Source of the DNA: Welwitschia mirabilis
Lineage: Eukaryota; Gnetophyta; Gnetopsida; Welwitschiales
DNA length: 30,050 nucleotides
Reading direction: 5' to 3'
Assembly (NCBI GenBank): GCA_051453625.1
Contig: JBOZIK010000001.1
Location: forward strand, 64,127,812-64,157,861
Shown: positions 9,700 to 18,608 of the stretch, one piece after another
How positions within the stretch are numbered: position 1 is the first letter of the stretch
Layout: every line of letters begins with the position of its first letter
The notes under the pieces: model-generated
The model's database searches: none
The model's input: the letters and a program-made list of their open reading frames with translations, nothing else
Told to the model about the DNA's origin: nothing
Program-made: the position numbers and the translations under genes

Positions 9700-10257
9700 A
9701 GTCAGAATCCTAATTTCTATAGTATAGGCATCCTAGAATTTCTAGTAAGTTAAGTCATCCCATGGTCCCTAAATTTAGGTGATCCTCACCAAAAGAGATA
9801 TTAGAGATATTTAGAGCTGGATTGTTACCCTTAGTTTACCATATCCTTTTCTCTAACTCTTGTATGTGGCCTACAAACTACTGTAGAAAATCATCATATC
9901 TATCTAATTCATCAATTAGGATAGAACTTAGCTTAATTTTCGAAATTCTAAAATATTCTATGTAATAGTCATGTACTATAGGACCAAAATAGGGTGGAAT
10001 TTCCCCAAGACTAAACTAGTTCCTTTTATTCTCTTGGAGTATTTTGTTCAAGGTATTAAGTACTTCTAAAACTCAATTTAGAATGAACGATCAAGAGTAT
10101 AAACACTTTACACTAAAATTTGGGGAGAAGTCTCACTTACACTATTAGTATTCATTTCTATTTATAAATATTCTAAGCTAAATAAGTAACCTTTAGACTT
10201 CTTTATTGGGGAAGGAGTAGTAAGAGGAGTTGATATGTTATTAGCATTAGAGGCCAT
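9700..10257 (-). pseudogene. Unidentified coding relic on the minus strand
   Basis: On the minus strand an ATG at 10257 opens MASNANNISTPLTTPSP followed by KKSKGYLFSLEYL. After a stop and a probable frameshift, a long trace runs through EIPPYFGPIVHDYYIEYF and SSILIDELDRYDDFL to GHIQELEKRIW and SFGEDHLNLG. Stops fall mainly at TAA/TAG where Gln would fit. The composition (mixed charged and hydrophobic residues, a coiled-coil-like C-terminal helix) looks like real protein rather than antisense A/T runs. I do not recognise the family. A gag-like structural protein of an LTR element or pararetrovirus-like element is possible, because a long non-coding regulatory-looking region lies just upstream of the ATG. 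Confidence 0.4.
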
Positions 10258-10546
10258 ATCTATTTTAAATATCAACAAAACTTAATTCAGATAATTAAAT
10301 TTGTGTTGAATTGAATTGATCAATAGCTTACAGTACATAAATACATAAAAATCAAGAGTAAAGAAAATCATTCATAATTTGAGATTTGAGTAAGTTATGG
10401 GCATACTTGATCTACTAATTTAGTAGCTGTTAGAAGAAATTTATTTGACCCAACAAATCCTAGATCAAACTCTATTTCTTCTAACTTAATTAAAGATCCT
10501 AATTGTATAAATCTTTTATCTTCTATCTACAACTAGCTTCACTAGT

Positions 10547-11325
10547 TTAAAGAACCCTCTTTGAGTTACCTTCATTTCTTGAATACCTCCTTCAAGTTAT
10601 TGAATAAGGCTAAGAATCCATTTTTAATAATGTATCAAAAGTTACAATTCATCTATCAAGAACCTCTTTGACAAATGACTAACCCCTTTCGATGGTATTT
10701 TTAAAACTAGCTTATTCTCTTCCTTTTTTATTATTTCTTTTCCACTCTAAGCAGGAGCTCAAAGGCCTTCTTCAAGTAATGTTTAAAGACATCCTTTGAG
10801 CTATACCTAGAGCTAAGTGAAAAAAATAAAAAAATGAGTTTAGCCTTTTCTTCTTCTTAATTTATTTCTTATTTCTTAGATCTTCTTCAAAATTCCTGAA
10901 AACCCACTTTCAAGAGATCCTTAATTGATGTAATACATGATTGATTTCTGATTGAGCCCCCCCTTCAAGAGAAGGGGTCCTAGAATAATAAGTGAAATAT
11001 TAGGAAGGATTGATGGCATAGTAAAGTTCTCTAAGTAACCTTACCCTTTACTTATTGAAGGACCACTTTGAGTAACCTTCATTGTTCAAATATCTTCTTT
11101 AAGCTTAGTTTTTATTTGAGACTTTCTTTGAAGAAGTAGTTCTTATTTGAATGACCCCTTTAAGCAAACATCATTTCTTAAAGATCCCTTTCAAGAAAGA
11201 ATGACTACTCAAAGAACTCCTATGAGCAAATGTCGTTGCTCAAAGAACTTCTTTTAGGAAGATTTTCTGCTCAAATGACTTCTTTAAGCAAACATTATTA
11301 TTCAAAGGTTCCATTTAATATTTTC
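10547..11325 (+). repeat. 31-bp tandem repeat array
   Basis: A regular core of 31-bp units starts at 11023, 11054, 11085, 11116, 11147, 11178, 11209, 11240 and 11271, with a partial unit at 11302. The consensus is roughly TCAAAGAACTCCTTTGAGCA followed by AATNTCATTNC. Two further units in register with each other lie at 10547-10577 and 10578-10608, and isolated fragments (for example near 10672 and 10758) occur between. Each unit contains a small internal near-palindrome (CAAAG...CTTTGAG). Units are contiguous with no unique spacers, so this is not CRISPR. Confidence 0.88.
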
Positions 11326-11532
11326 CTAGAGAAAGAGACAAACACACTCTTTTATAGCATGTTTTGATGATGCTTCCTTTGATAGCTTTAAATACCCTTT
11401 CAACAAAAGATACAACAAAGTAAACTTCGACAAATGGACATTGAGTCTAAAAATTCTATAAAAGGAACATCATGATAGGTAAATTGTTTATTTGAAGTTT
11501 ATCTTTAGTGCACGATTTTCTGTATCATTTTT

Positions 11533-11631
11533 TAGTTGCATTTAAAAAGAATTCATGAAGACCTTTTTTGTAATATCTTTATAGTTGCATTTAAAAATCA
11601 TTCATAAAGACCTTTTTTGTAATATCTTTTA
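11533..11631 (+). repeat. Tandem duplication of a 49/50-bp unit
   Basis: Two adjacent copies, 11533-11581 and 11582-11631, both begin TAGTTGCATTTAAAAA and end CCTTTTTTGTAATATCTTT. They differ at only a few positions, so the duplication is younger than most sequence around it. Confidence 0.92.
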
Positions 11632-11888
11632 TAAGTGTAGTGCTATTTCATCAGGTCATTATAAGCATTTTAAAATAGAATGTTATTTTAGATAGCTATA
11701 TGTTTTCATTCCTAAGGCATTCTTTTTTATCTTAATAAAATATTAGGTAAGCACTTAAAATTTAATAAAAATTCTTATATGAGAATTTCATAAAGGAAAG
11801 AAATTAAACTCTAAAGCTAAAATTTAAATGTATTTTGCAAGAGTTAAATTCATACCAAGTGCAAAATTTGAAAAACTTCTTAGTAACC

Positions 11889-11941
11889 CCAGTTTCACCA
11901 GGCTTAGATAACAAGTTATTGAACTTAATTGGTGAAACTGG
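11889..11941. repeat. 12-bp inverted repeat with 29-nt spacer
   Basis: CCAGTTTCACCA (11889-11900) is the exact reverse complement of TGGTGAAACTGG (11930-11941). Related words (TTTCACTGG near 12060, CTAGTGAAAG near 12099) recur downstream in both orientations, so the stretch 11880-12110 can form several alternative stems. Confidence 0.85.
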
Positions 11942-12323
11942 TTAACTCTTTCTAAAAAAATATAGTAATGAAAAAGTCTAATCCTTTTATACAAATATGT
12001 CATTCTCAAAGGAACTGTAAATGTTATATTTCATCAGTTAATAACATACCACTTATAATTTCACTGGATAAATTAAGAATTATTATCAAGTTATCATCTA
12101 GTGAAAGACTATTAACAATGATACACAAAAAATAAAGTTATCACTTTGTGTGTAAAATATTTTTATAGTATTATAAATAAAAATAAACAAGTAGACATTG
12201 ATAAGGCAAGAGATCCTAAATAATTATTTATTAGAATCATTGAAGAATATGACTCAAGCCAAGCATTACAATGCTAAATGTATTGAAAAGTAGTAAGAAT
12301 TTATTACATTCTTACATAATAAC

Positions 12324-12334
12324 TCTCCCCTCCC
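12324..12334 (-). other. Candidate polypurine tract, minus strand
   Basis: The plus strand CTCTCCCCTCC reads as a GGAGGGGAGAG purine run on the minus strand, preceded there by TTAGTG. It is followed on the minus strand by TTATTATGTAAGAATG, which could be an LTR start. No matching LTR copy was seen. Confidence 0.3.
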
Positions 12335-12419
12335 ACTAAAAAGGGAATATTTAGAGAAAATTTATACATATTTGAGGGAAATTCATAAAAAATATATGAA
12401 AATTTAAAAAGAAAATAAC

Positions 12420-13515
12420 ATATATAAATAAAAATAGGTAAAATTTTTAGAGTAGGTATAAATGAATTAGGAGAAGATTAAAATGCAGAAAAGAAATATT
12501 GGTCTCCTTTGAGAAAAATTAGAATCAACTCCATAAACATCTACATCAATTAATTATTATTTACTTAAGTAGAGATTAATAAAATTATTATTGAATGAAT
12601 TATCTCCAACTATAGAAAGAATTTCAAAAACTTCTTTCACATAAAATACCTCTAGTGGATGAAAAAGCTATTGGGCATGAAATCTTAGAATTCCTTAAGA
12701 GAATCATAATTTCTTCTAATCAATTAAACTTAAATCAAAAACCTACAAAGGAAAATAGTAGGCTACTATATTAAAATAAATTTTGAGAAGTGTGACTGAG
12801 AAAAAGAATAGGATTTGGAAATGAGAAAATGCAAGTACCAAGGAGTATGAACTTTTATACTCAAAAGCTATGTGGTTACTTTAATAATTATGAGAAAGTT
12901 ATTAAAGAGATCATACAAAAGATATAAGAAGAATGGAAGAAAATAATCATGGTATCCAACCAAGCCCTAAATAATATAGACACTATCAAGAATGAACTAG
13001 TTAAAGGATAGCATCAGAGAGTAGCAAATAAACTTCTCCATGTTTATAAAGGTTTTAAAAAAGACATCTATATTTTCATAGTTACAGAGAATGATTTAAA
13101 CTCTTTAAAAGACCAAAGAAATTAACTTTTGAAATTTATGTAGGTATTAAGAGAAACTTATATAGACATTTATCTGAAATGGAGGGAGAAAAAGGAGTTT
13201 ATACTTTTTTAGTTGGAAGTTATTCTAGGTTATAGGAATTAGAAAATCCTCCTACTTCTTAATCTATAAAATTAAAGAATGTTCTAGATACTAAAAATGG
13301 AAAAAAAAAATCAAAAGGGAATATGCCAAAAGTAGCTCCATTTGAACAACAAAATATAAATTTATATGATTCAACCCTTTTAAAAGAATAAATCAAAGCA
13401 ATAAAATAGCTAGATGAAATGAAAAAGTCACAGGTTGGGATAAAATTGGAAGTACACAAAACAAAAAAGAAAATGATGTAAATTATTAGAGGACTAACAA
13501 ATATTGAGCATGGAG
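12420..13515 (+). pseudogene. Unidentified coding relic on the plus strand
   Basis: From about 12481 to 13080 one frame (1 mod 3) is nearly continuous, broken mostly by TAA/TAG. It shows HKIPLVDEKAIGHEILEFL (about 12637-12692), NFYTQKLCGYFNNYEKV, EEWKKIIMVSNQAL and RVANKLLHVYKGFKKDIY. The trace then moves to another frame (0 mod 3) with KLTFEIYVGIKRNLYRHL, SEMEGEKGVYTFLVG (about 13165-13215) and a basic, Lys-rich C-terminus ending at a TGA (13521-13523). Length is about 350 codons. I do not recognise it; a structural or nucleic-acid-binding protein of a retroelement is possible. The A-rich composition inflates apparent coding on this strand, so confidence is limited. Hydrophobic antisense frames here are shadows. 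Confidence 0.4.
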
Positions 13516-13689
13516 GAAACTGATAACTAAGAAATTGATGTACATTTTTACTCTCTTTTTTTACTAAAATGAATGAAGGAATTGATAATTGTTTAGTAAT
13601 ATTTTATGATATTATTATAATATATTATATTGTTATTACATATAGCTAACTGCATTTTGTAGGACAATTATTCCAATACAAGAATAGTG

Positions 13690-13980
13690 GATCCTTGATA
13701 AAAAAAAAGGGAAATAGTTATAGCAACTAGATAGGTGGCACAAAAAGGGAATAACAACTCATTAAGAATGTAATTATAAATATGCATTATGAAAGAGATA
13801 AAAGGATCTTTTTGGCAACTTAGTAAATAGCTAGAAAGAACATTTAAAGTAACAAAGATCATAATGGAAGAAGTACAAAATGACTTTCTAGCTATTGTAC
13901 CTATTTTGAAAACATAGGAAATGGCTTATTATTGTATTTTCTAGATAGTAATGCAAAATTTGTTATTCTAAAAATGATCT
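13690..13980 (+). pseudogene. Second short unidentified coding-like trace
   Basis: A plus-strand frame reads REIVIATR, then MKEIKGSFWQLSK, LERTFKVTKIIMEEVQNDF and LAIVPILKT, with TAG/TAA at positions that would fit Gln. It may be a continuation of the relic ending near 13515, separated by about 170 bp of AT-rich DNA, or a separate fragment. The family is unknown. Confidence 0.3.
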
Positions 13981-14299
13981 CGTATTGTTGTGCATGCAAT
14001 TTGGAAACTTTGCATGCTATTATTTTCTTGCTTTTAATATTAGTCTTAGCTACAGTTAATATTAAGATAGTATATTAGTTAGAAATAATGGGTGCACAAA
14101 ATCTAGTTATGTTTTCTCTGTTCTATTGACTTTTATTTTTCCACATCCTATAAATATTTTTCATAGTAGAATAATTATCAGAATACCATTTTTCTAAAAA
14201 TAGTTATTCTTGATAAAGAATGTATTCTAATTTCATAAGAAAGCCTTTATTTGAGTTAAAAGTAGGGAAAATTAAATTCCATATAAAAATTAGTAATTA
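13981..14299. other. Nothing recognised
   Basis: AT-rich spacer between the plus-strand relics and the end of the minus-strand integrase. The 3' LTR expected here for the minus-strand gypsy element was not found. Confidence 0.5.
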
Positions 14300-15265
14300 T
14301 TAAAGTCTATGTATGGTAATATAGTTTTCACATTTTTCTAGTACTTTTGTAACATACCTTTTTCTTTTTACGTATTTTGTTGGAATTAGTTAGCTATTTT
14401 ATAGCATTTTCAATTAAGTTATAGCTTGTCATTTGATAACTACTATTATCTACAGATTCTGCTAATGGTAGGTATTCTTCCCAATCCTTAGACTTTTCAA
14501 AAACACATATGTTAAGAAGATCTTTTAGGATTTAGTTAACTCTTTTTGCCTGAATATCAGTTTAAGGATCAAATGTTGTACTCATATTTAGCTTAATTCC
14601 TAGATCCTATTGTAGTTCTTGCCAAAATTTAAAGGTAAATTTTGAATCTTCATTAGAAACAATTACTAAGAATAATCCATGCATATGAATAACATTTTGG
14701 ATTTTATGCTTTAGCTATATTCTTAGCACTATAAGTAGACTTTATTAGAATGAAGTGTATTGACCTAGTTACTCTATTAATTATAACCATAATTAAGTCA
14801 TTACCTATTAGGGTTCTTAGAAGTTCTAATATCAAATCCATGCAAATCCTGTTCCATTTATATTTTAAAACATTATGAGGCTAGAGTAATCTTACTAGAT
14901 TCTAATATTCTACCTTAACTTGCAAATAATTTAGACATTTTGATACAAAGTTTTCTATACCCTTTTTCATCCCTAACCATTAAAATTTTTGCTTCATGTT
15001 TTAATACATTTTTATTCCTCAAAGATGACCTGATATTAGAGGATTATGAAATTTAAACATTAGCTTTTGTATTATTTCATCTATGCTAATAATTAAAAAT
15101 CTTCTCTTAAATTTAATAATGCATTTTAAATCAATACTAGAGTCTTTTTATTTGTTGAATTTTCTAACTAATCCTTTAATTTTTGAAAATTTCATCTTTG
15201 TTTTAACACTTGATAATAATAGTAGGTATTTAACTTTGAATTATGCATAATTACTTTAAGATAAC
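14300..15265 (-). pseudogene. Gypsy integrase, decayed (minus strand)
   Basis: The minus-strand trace shows a zinc-domain end with CLNYLQVKVEYQ (C-x2-CQ-VKAEHQ in the family), then the core words WNRICMDLI, NDLIMVIINRVTRSIHFI (about 14740-14810), HMHGLFLVIVSNEDSKFT (about 14640-14690), FWQELQ and LGIKLNMSTTFDP. A KDLLNICVFEKSKDWEEYLP block follows (about 14470-14520). The D of VSDRDPRF is replaced near 14660 (N-E-D-S-K). Most stops are TAA/TAG. The domain is recognised with high certainty and is dead. Confidence 0.85.
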
Positions 15266-15269
15266 CACA

Positions 15270-15720
15270 TCTACTAGGAGCATCTGCAACTTTATTTCCT
15301 TTCTCCCCATGATATAAAATTTCAAGATCAAAATCACACAAAAATTTCATCCATCTTGTTTGCTTAAGATTGAAGGTTGATTGGGTGAAAATGTATTTTG
15401 AACTCTTATGATCAGTCTAAACTTGAAATTGAACATCATAAAAATAATTCTTCTATAACTTTAAAGTAAATATTACTGTATCTAATCAATATCATGAATA
15501 ATATAGTTTCTTTCATGTATCCTAAGTTATCTTGATCTATAAGCTATTACTCTTTTATCTTGTTTATAAAAGGATCTAGCACCTTCTTGTAATGTACTAA
15601 TATAAACCGAAAAGATCTTAGAATCATCTGATACTACTAAAAATGAGCACTAGTTAAACACTCCTTGAGGTGATTAAAGGATTATTAACATCTTTCTATT
15701 TATTGTAAGTTTTTATTTTT
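15270..15720 (-). pseudogene. Gypsy RNase H, decayed (minus strand)
   Basis: The best block lies near 15290-15420: TDHKSSKYIFTQSTFNLKQT, RWMKFLCDFDLEILYH, GEKGNKVADAPSR. This is the typical RNase H C-terminal half of chromovirus-like gypsy elements, with TDHKSL and the ADALSR catalytic region retained. The N-terminal half (around 15500-15700) is more degraded. Confidence 0.85.
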
Positions 15721-16460
15721 CCTTAAAATACTTGTTAAGGGAGAAACAATCTTAGAAAGTTAAATATAAATCAATGATAGTATCCAATAAGGTCAAGGAA
15801 CCTGCTAACTTTAATAATAGTTATAAGTGCTATTCATTTCATAATTACCTTAAATTTATCTGGATCAAGTAAAATGCCCTCTTTAGATACTACATGACCT
15901 AACAACTGAATGGATTCCTTTCATAAAAAATATTTTCCAATGTAGCATATAGTCGAGGATTTCTTAAAGTGTTCAAGACTATTCTCAAGTGTTTCTTATG
16001 TTTCTCATAAGACTTAGAATAAATGAGAATGTGATCAATATACACAATTATAAAGAAATCATGATATGCTTGGAAGATGTGATTCATAAGGCTCATGAAT
16101 ACTACAAGGGCATTAGTTAAATCAAAATACCTCATAGTGAATTCATAATACCCATAGTGAGTTTTGAAGGATATTTTATGAATATCTTCTTTATTAATTT
16201 GAACTTGATGATATCTATATTTTAACTCAACTTTGAAAAATATCTTAGCTCCTTTAATTTGGTCAAACAAGTCATCTATTCTTAGTAATGCACACTTGTT
16301 CTTACTTGTGACTTTATTTAACTCTTTATAATTAATACACAACCTAAGTGTCCCATCCTTTTTCTTTACAAAAAACACTGATGCATCTCATAGTGATATA
16401 ACAAGATGAATTAAATCTTTTTTAAGAACTTATTTAAGATTAATTTTTAATTATTTTATT
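15720..16460 (-). pseudogene. Gypsy reverse transcriptase, decayed (minus strand)
   Basis: An open stretch of 159 codons (16378 to 15899) holds FFVKKKDGTLRLCINYKELN at its start, RIDDLFDQIKGAKIFFKVEL, YRYHQVQI, F-x-THYGYYEFTM, and then IVYIDHILIYSKS and EKHKKHLRIVL. The catalytic YIDD is YIDH, and the first metal-binding Asp (family KIDLRSGYHQ) is Glu. Two of the three active-site acids are thus changed, and the long open frame does not mean activity. Upstream (about 16390-16500 on the plus numbering) EPYRMSP and the linker from protease are seen; downstream the RT thumb and connection run to about 15720 with stops. Confidence 0.88.
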
Positions 16461-16559
16461 TTTCTAGGAGACATTCTATATGGCTCCTTAGAAATAGGTT
16501 AAATTCTTACAATCAAATCAACAGCAAATTCAACTTCTCAAATAAGTGGCATCCCTAGT

Positions 16560-17060
16560 AATTCTGTTATAAGCACATTAATATAATCTTAGATTATTGG
16601 TATATTTTTCATTACAATTTATTCTTTCTTTATGTTAGCTAATTTTAGATAGAGCATATACACAAATAATTCCTTCTTAATTTTCCCCTTTACATGCTTG
16701 GCCTTAATTAAGCTGTTTATAGTTGATTTGTATTAATCTTAAAAGTTTATTCTTTAACTAAGATTTATCATCTCTAGTTGATATTTATAATAATTTATAG
16801 CTGCCTTATTTTGTATCAACTAATTCATGCCCAAAATAACATCATACTATCTTAAATTGATAACAATAAATTGAATCTAGAAATATCCCTCTTATAAATA
16901 AATTAAAATATTGGATTTGTTAATTAACCTTAGTTATAAATTAATTTACAAAAATTATGCATCTCTTAATTGGAGTACAATATAATTTTTCTCTTAGAAT
17001 AACTCTAGCAAATATAAAGCAATAAGTTGCTTCACAATAAATAAAATAATTATTTTTGTA
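16560..17060 (-). pseudogene. Gypsy aspartic protease and linker, decayed (minus strand)
   Basis: The minus-strand trace includes YDVILGMN (about 16840-16865), the well-known end of the gypsy protease (FDVILGMDWL). Further on it has ELLGMPLI and VEFAVDLI before PISKEPYRMSP, which is the standard protease-RT linker. The catalytic DSGA motif was not found intact. Confidence 0.7.
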
Positions 17061-17099
17061 TTATTAAGTAAAGCTTTGCCTTTCATAATTAAGCTTTGA

Positions 17100-17460
17100 A
17101 ATTGTACCTCTTAATTACTTATTCTTGCTCAAAGTTGTTCAATTGGTTATTGAATGGTGTGTGATCCTTAATGACTTTCTAATTCTTGTCTATGCTAGCT
17201 CTTAGTAAGTGGTTTTATTTACAATTTAAGCGTTGATAGCCATTATTAGATTCACCTTGATAATAACTTTGGCTAGGATTATGCTTAAAATTGGATCTTT
17301 GTGATTAATTTCTCATATGACTCTCATTATGAATATTCCAATTTCTTTTGAATGGTGCATGCTTGTTTTGGTTGAAATTCCTATTTCTAATGCTATTACT
17401 AGAAACATTAATCCTATTGAAATTCCTATTCTTGTTGTAATGAGATTGTAATATCCAAAA
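17100..17460 (-). pseudogene. Gypsy gag C-terminal fragment (minus strand)
   Basis: This is an Asn/Arg/Gln-rich low-complexity region on the minus strand (words such as RNFNQNKHAPFKRNWN) followed by SNNGYQRLNC. The latter resembles the end of a CCHC knuckle with the first cysteines lost. Position between the primer binding site and protease supports gag. The capsid domain is absent. Confidence 0.55.
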
Positions 17461-17490
17461 ATCCTATTGTTAAAAATCTCCAAACTTTGC

Positions 17491-17502
17491 ACTCTGATAT
17501 CA
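17491..17502 (-). other. Primer binding site for initiator tRNA-Met (minus strand)
   Basis: The minus strand reads TGATATCAGAGT, two mismatches from the TGGTATCAGAGC site complementary to plant initiator tRNA-Met. It lies three bases from a TG-starting sequence on the plus strand (17506, TGTAAAGCCC), which is the reverse complement of a canonical gypsy LTR end ...GGGCTTTACA. This fixes the orientation and the LTR boundary. Confidence 0.8.
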
Positions 17503-17505
17503 AAA

Positions 17506-18608
17506 TGTAAAGCCCTAACATCTAAGTTGGAAAAAAGGTAGGAATAATTTGATTATAAAAAAATATTAGTATTTATGTAGGGTTTATAATTAATTATCAA
17601 ATAGAATACGCAAACCAAGGAAAGGAAAGTTCTTCTAAAGAAATGATTTAAAACTTTTTTTAAAATTTAGCATAAAAGAACCTCATGGTAAGATTTTAAT
17701 TATCTAAATTTTATGAAGGTGAGTTAATTAACCATAGAATACATACATCCTATAGAATATAAAGGCCTTAATGAAAGTTTAAATTTTAACAAGGTACATA
17801 GATCAACTTAGTTATAGAAGAAACTACTAATCAGAAGAGAAGATAACTCAACTTTTATCCTATAATAAATTTAGAAGATTTATGTCACTACATCACATAA
17901 TAAGTTATCTAAAGAAAAAGACTTTGGCTTCTAAATTAGTACATCATATTGGTATTATATTACAAAAGTATAATGAATATTAGATACAAACTAACTATAA
18001 AAGGTGTAATATATCACAAACTCATAAAATCTAGCAAGATCTTGAAAATGAGAATACTGGAAAGGTAATTCAAGGTATTTCAAGAACATTAAGATCATCA
18101 AGAATATTTGAACATGGTTTGAATTTTAAGATGGTTGGCAAAAATCATATTATCTTATGATACATAAAAAAATTATATTAAAAATCTATTATGCCTTCGC
18201 TAGGAATTGACCCTAAGATCCCACAATTTCTATCAATTCTAAGTACCAATTACATTAATGGTTTGATCTAAAAATTTATTGAGTTGATAATAGTAATAAG
18301 AAGAAATGAGGATACTCAGTCCTTGTAAGAAATTTTGGGAATCTAATTTGGAATATCAAATAGTGTATTAATGCAATGAGAAGAAGGAGATGAAAATCAT
18401 CAACAAAGAAGAATCACCTAATTGTTCTTGTTGGGCAACATTCAAGGTAAATGTAGCCTGAAGTTCACTGGCAACATCAAGAACACGTACTAAAAAAACA
18501 AATCTAAAGATGCCAGAGTGACAAATTATAGAGCTAAAATAACAATCAGTAGTGTAAGAAAGTGTTTGAAAAAGAGACACAAAAGTAAAGGATGAAGTAT
18601 TGAGGATC
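17506..18608 (-). mobile_element. Probable 5' LTR of the minus-strand gypsy element
   Basis: The left edge is fixed by the adjacent primer binding site. The right edge is uncertain; the next recognised boundary is the large LTR starting near 18609. No partner copy exists in the window, so length and borders rest on inference. The stretch has no coding signal; a 70-codon minus-strand frame at 18368-18580 matches no family I know. Confidence 0.5.

Larger units (their letters stand above)
10258..12323 (-). other. Long non-coding stretch, possible LTR or leader of a minus-strand element
   Basis: About 2 kb without coding signal, holding 31-bp repeats, a 50-bp tandem duplication and inverted repeats. 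Read on the minus strand it begins after a purine tract (12324-12334), has a TATAAAAG box at 11984-11992, and ends just before the ATG of the unidentified relic at 10257. That order would fit an LTR or promoter-leader. No partner LTR and no primer binding site were seen, so this is an inference. Confidence 0.25.
14300..17505 (-). mobile_element. Ty3/gypsy internal region (chromovirus/Tekay-like), minus strand
   Basis: On the minus strand the order is primer binding site, gag C-terminus, protease, RT, RNase H and integrase, the normal Ty3/gypsy order. The left part of gag is missing: only about 40 bp separate the primer binding site from the Asn-rich gag C-terminal region, so an internal deletion removed the capsid part. 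The integrase trace ends near 14300 without its C-terminal part, and no 3' LTR follows. Confidence 0.8.

Noticed and set aside
10547-11325. 31-bp repeats as a CRISPR array
   Set aside because: Units are contiguous without unique spacers and degenerate, in a plant-type genome with no cas genes.
13259-13459. 66-codon hydrophobic minus-strand frame
   Set aside because: It is antisense to the Lys/Gln-rich plus-strand relic, which better explains the sequence.
14300-17505. Intact autonomous retrotransposon
   Set aside because: The gag capsid part is missing, catalytic residues are changed, stops are frequent, and no 3' LTR is present.
18201-18280. tRNA-like words (a B-box-like GGGTCAATTCC on the minus strand)
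   Set aside because: No A box, acceptor stem or anticodon arm could be paired; it lies in a probable LTR and similar words are common there.
18368-18580. 70-codon minus-strand frame as a host gene exon
   Set aside because: No recognisable domain or splice context; it lies between a primer-site-anchored LTR and another LTR.
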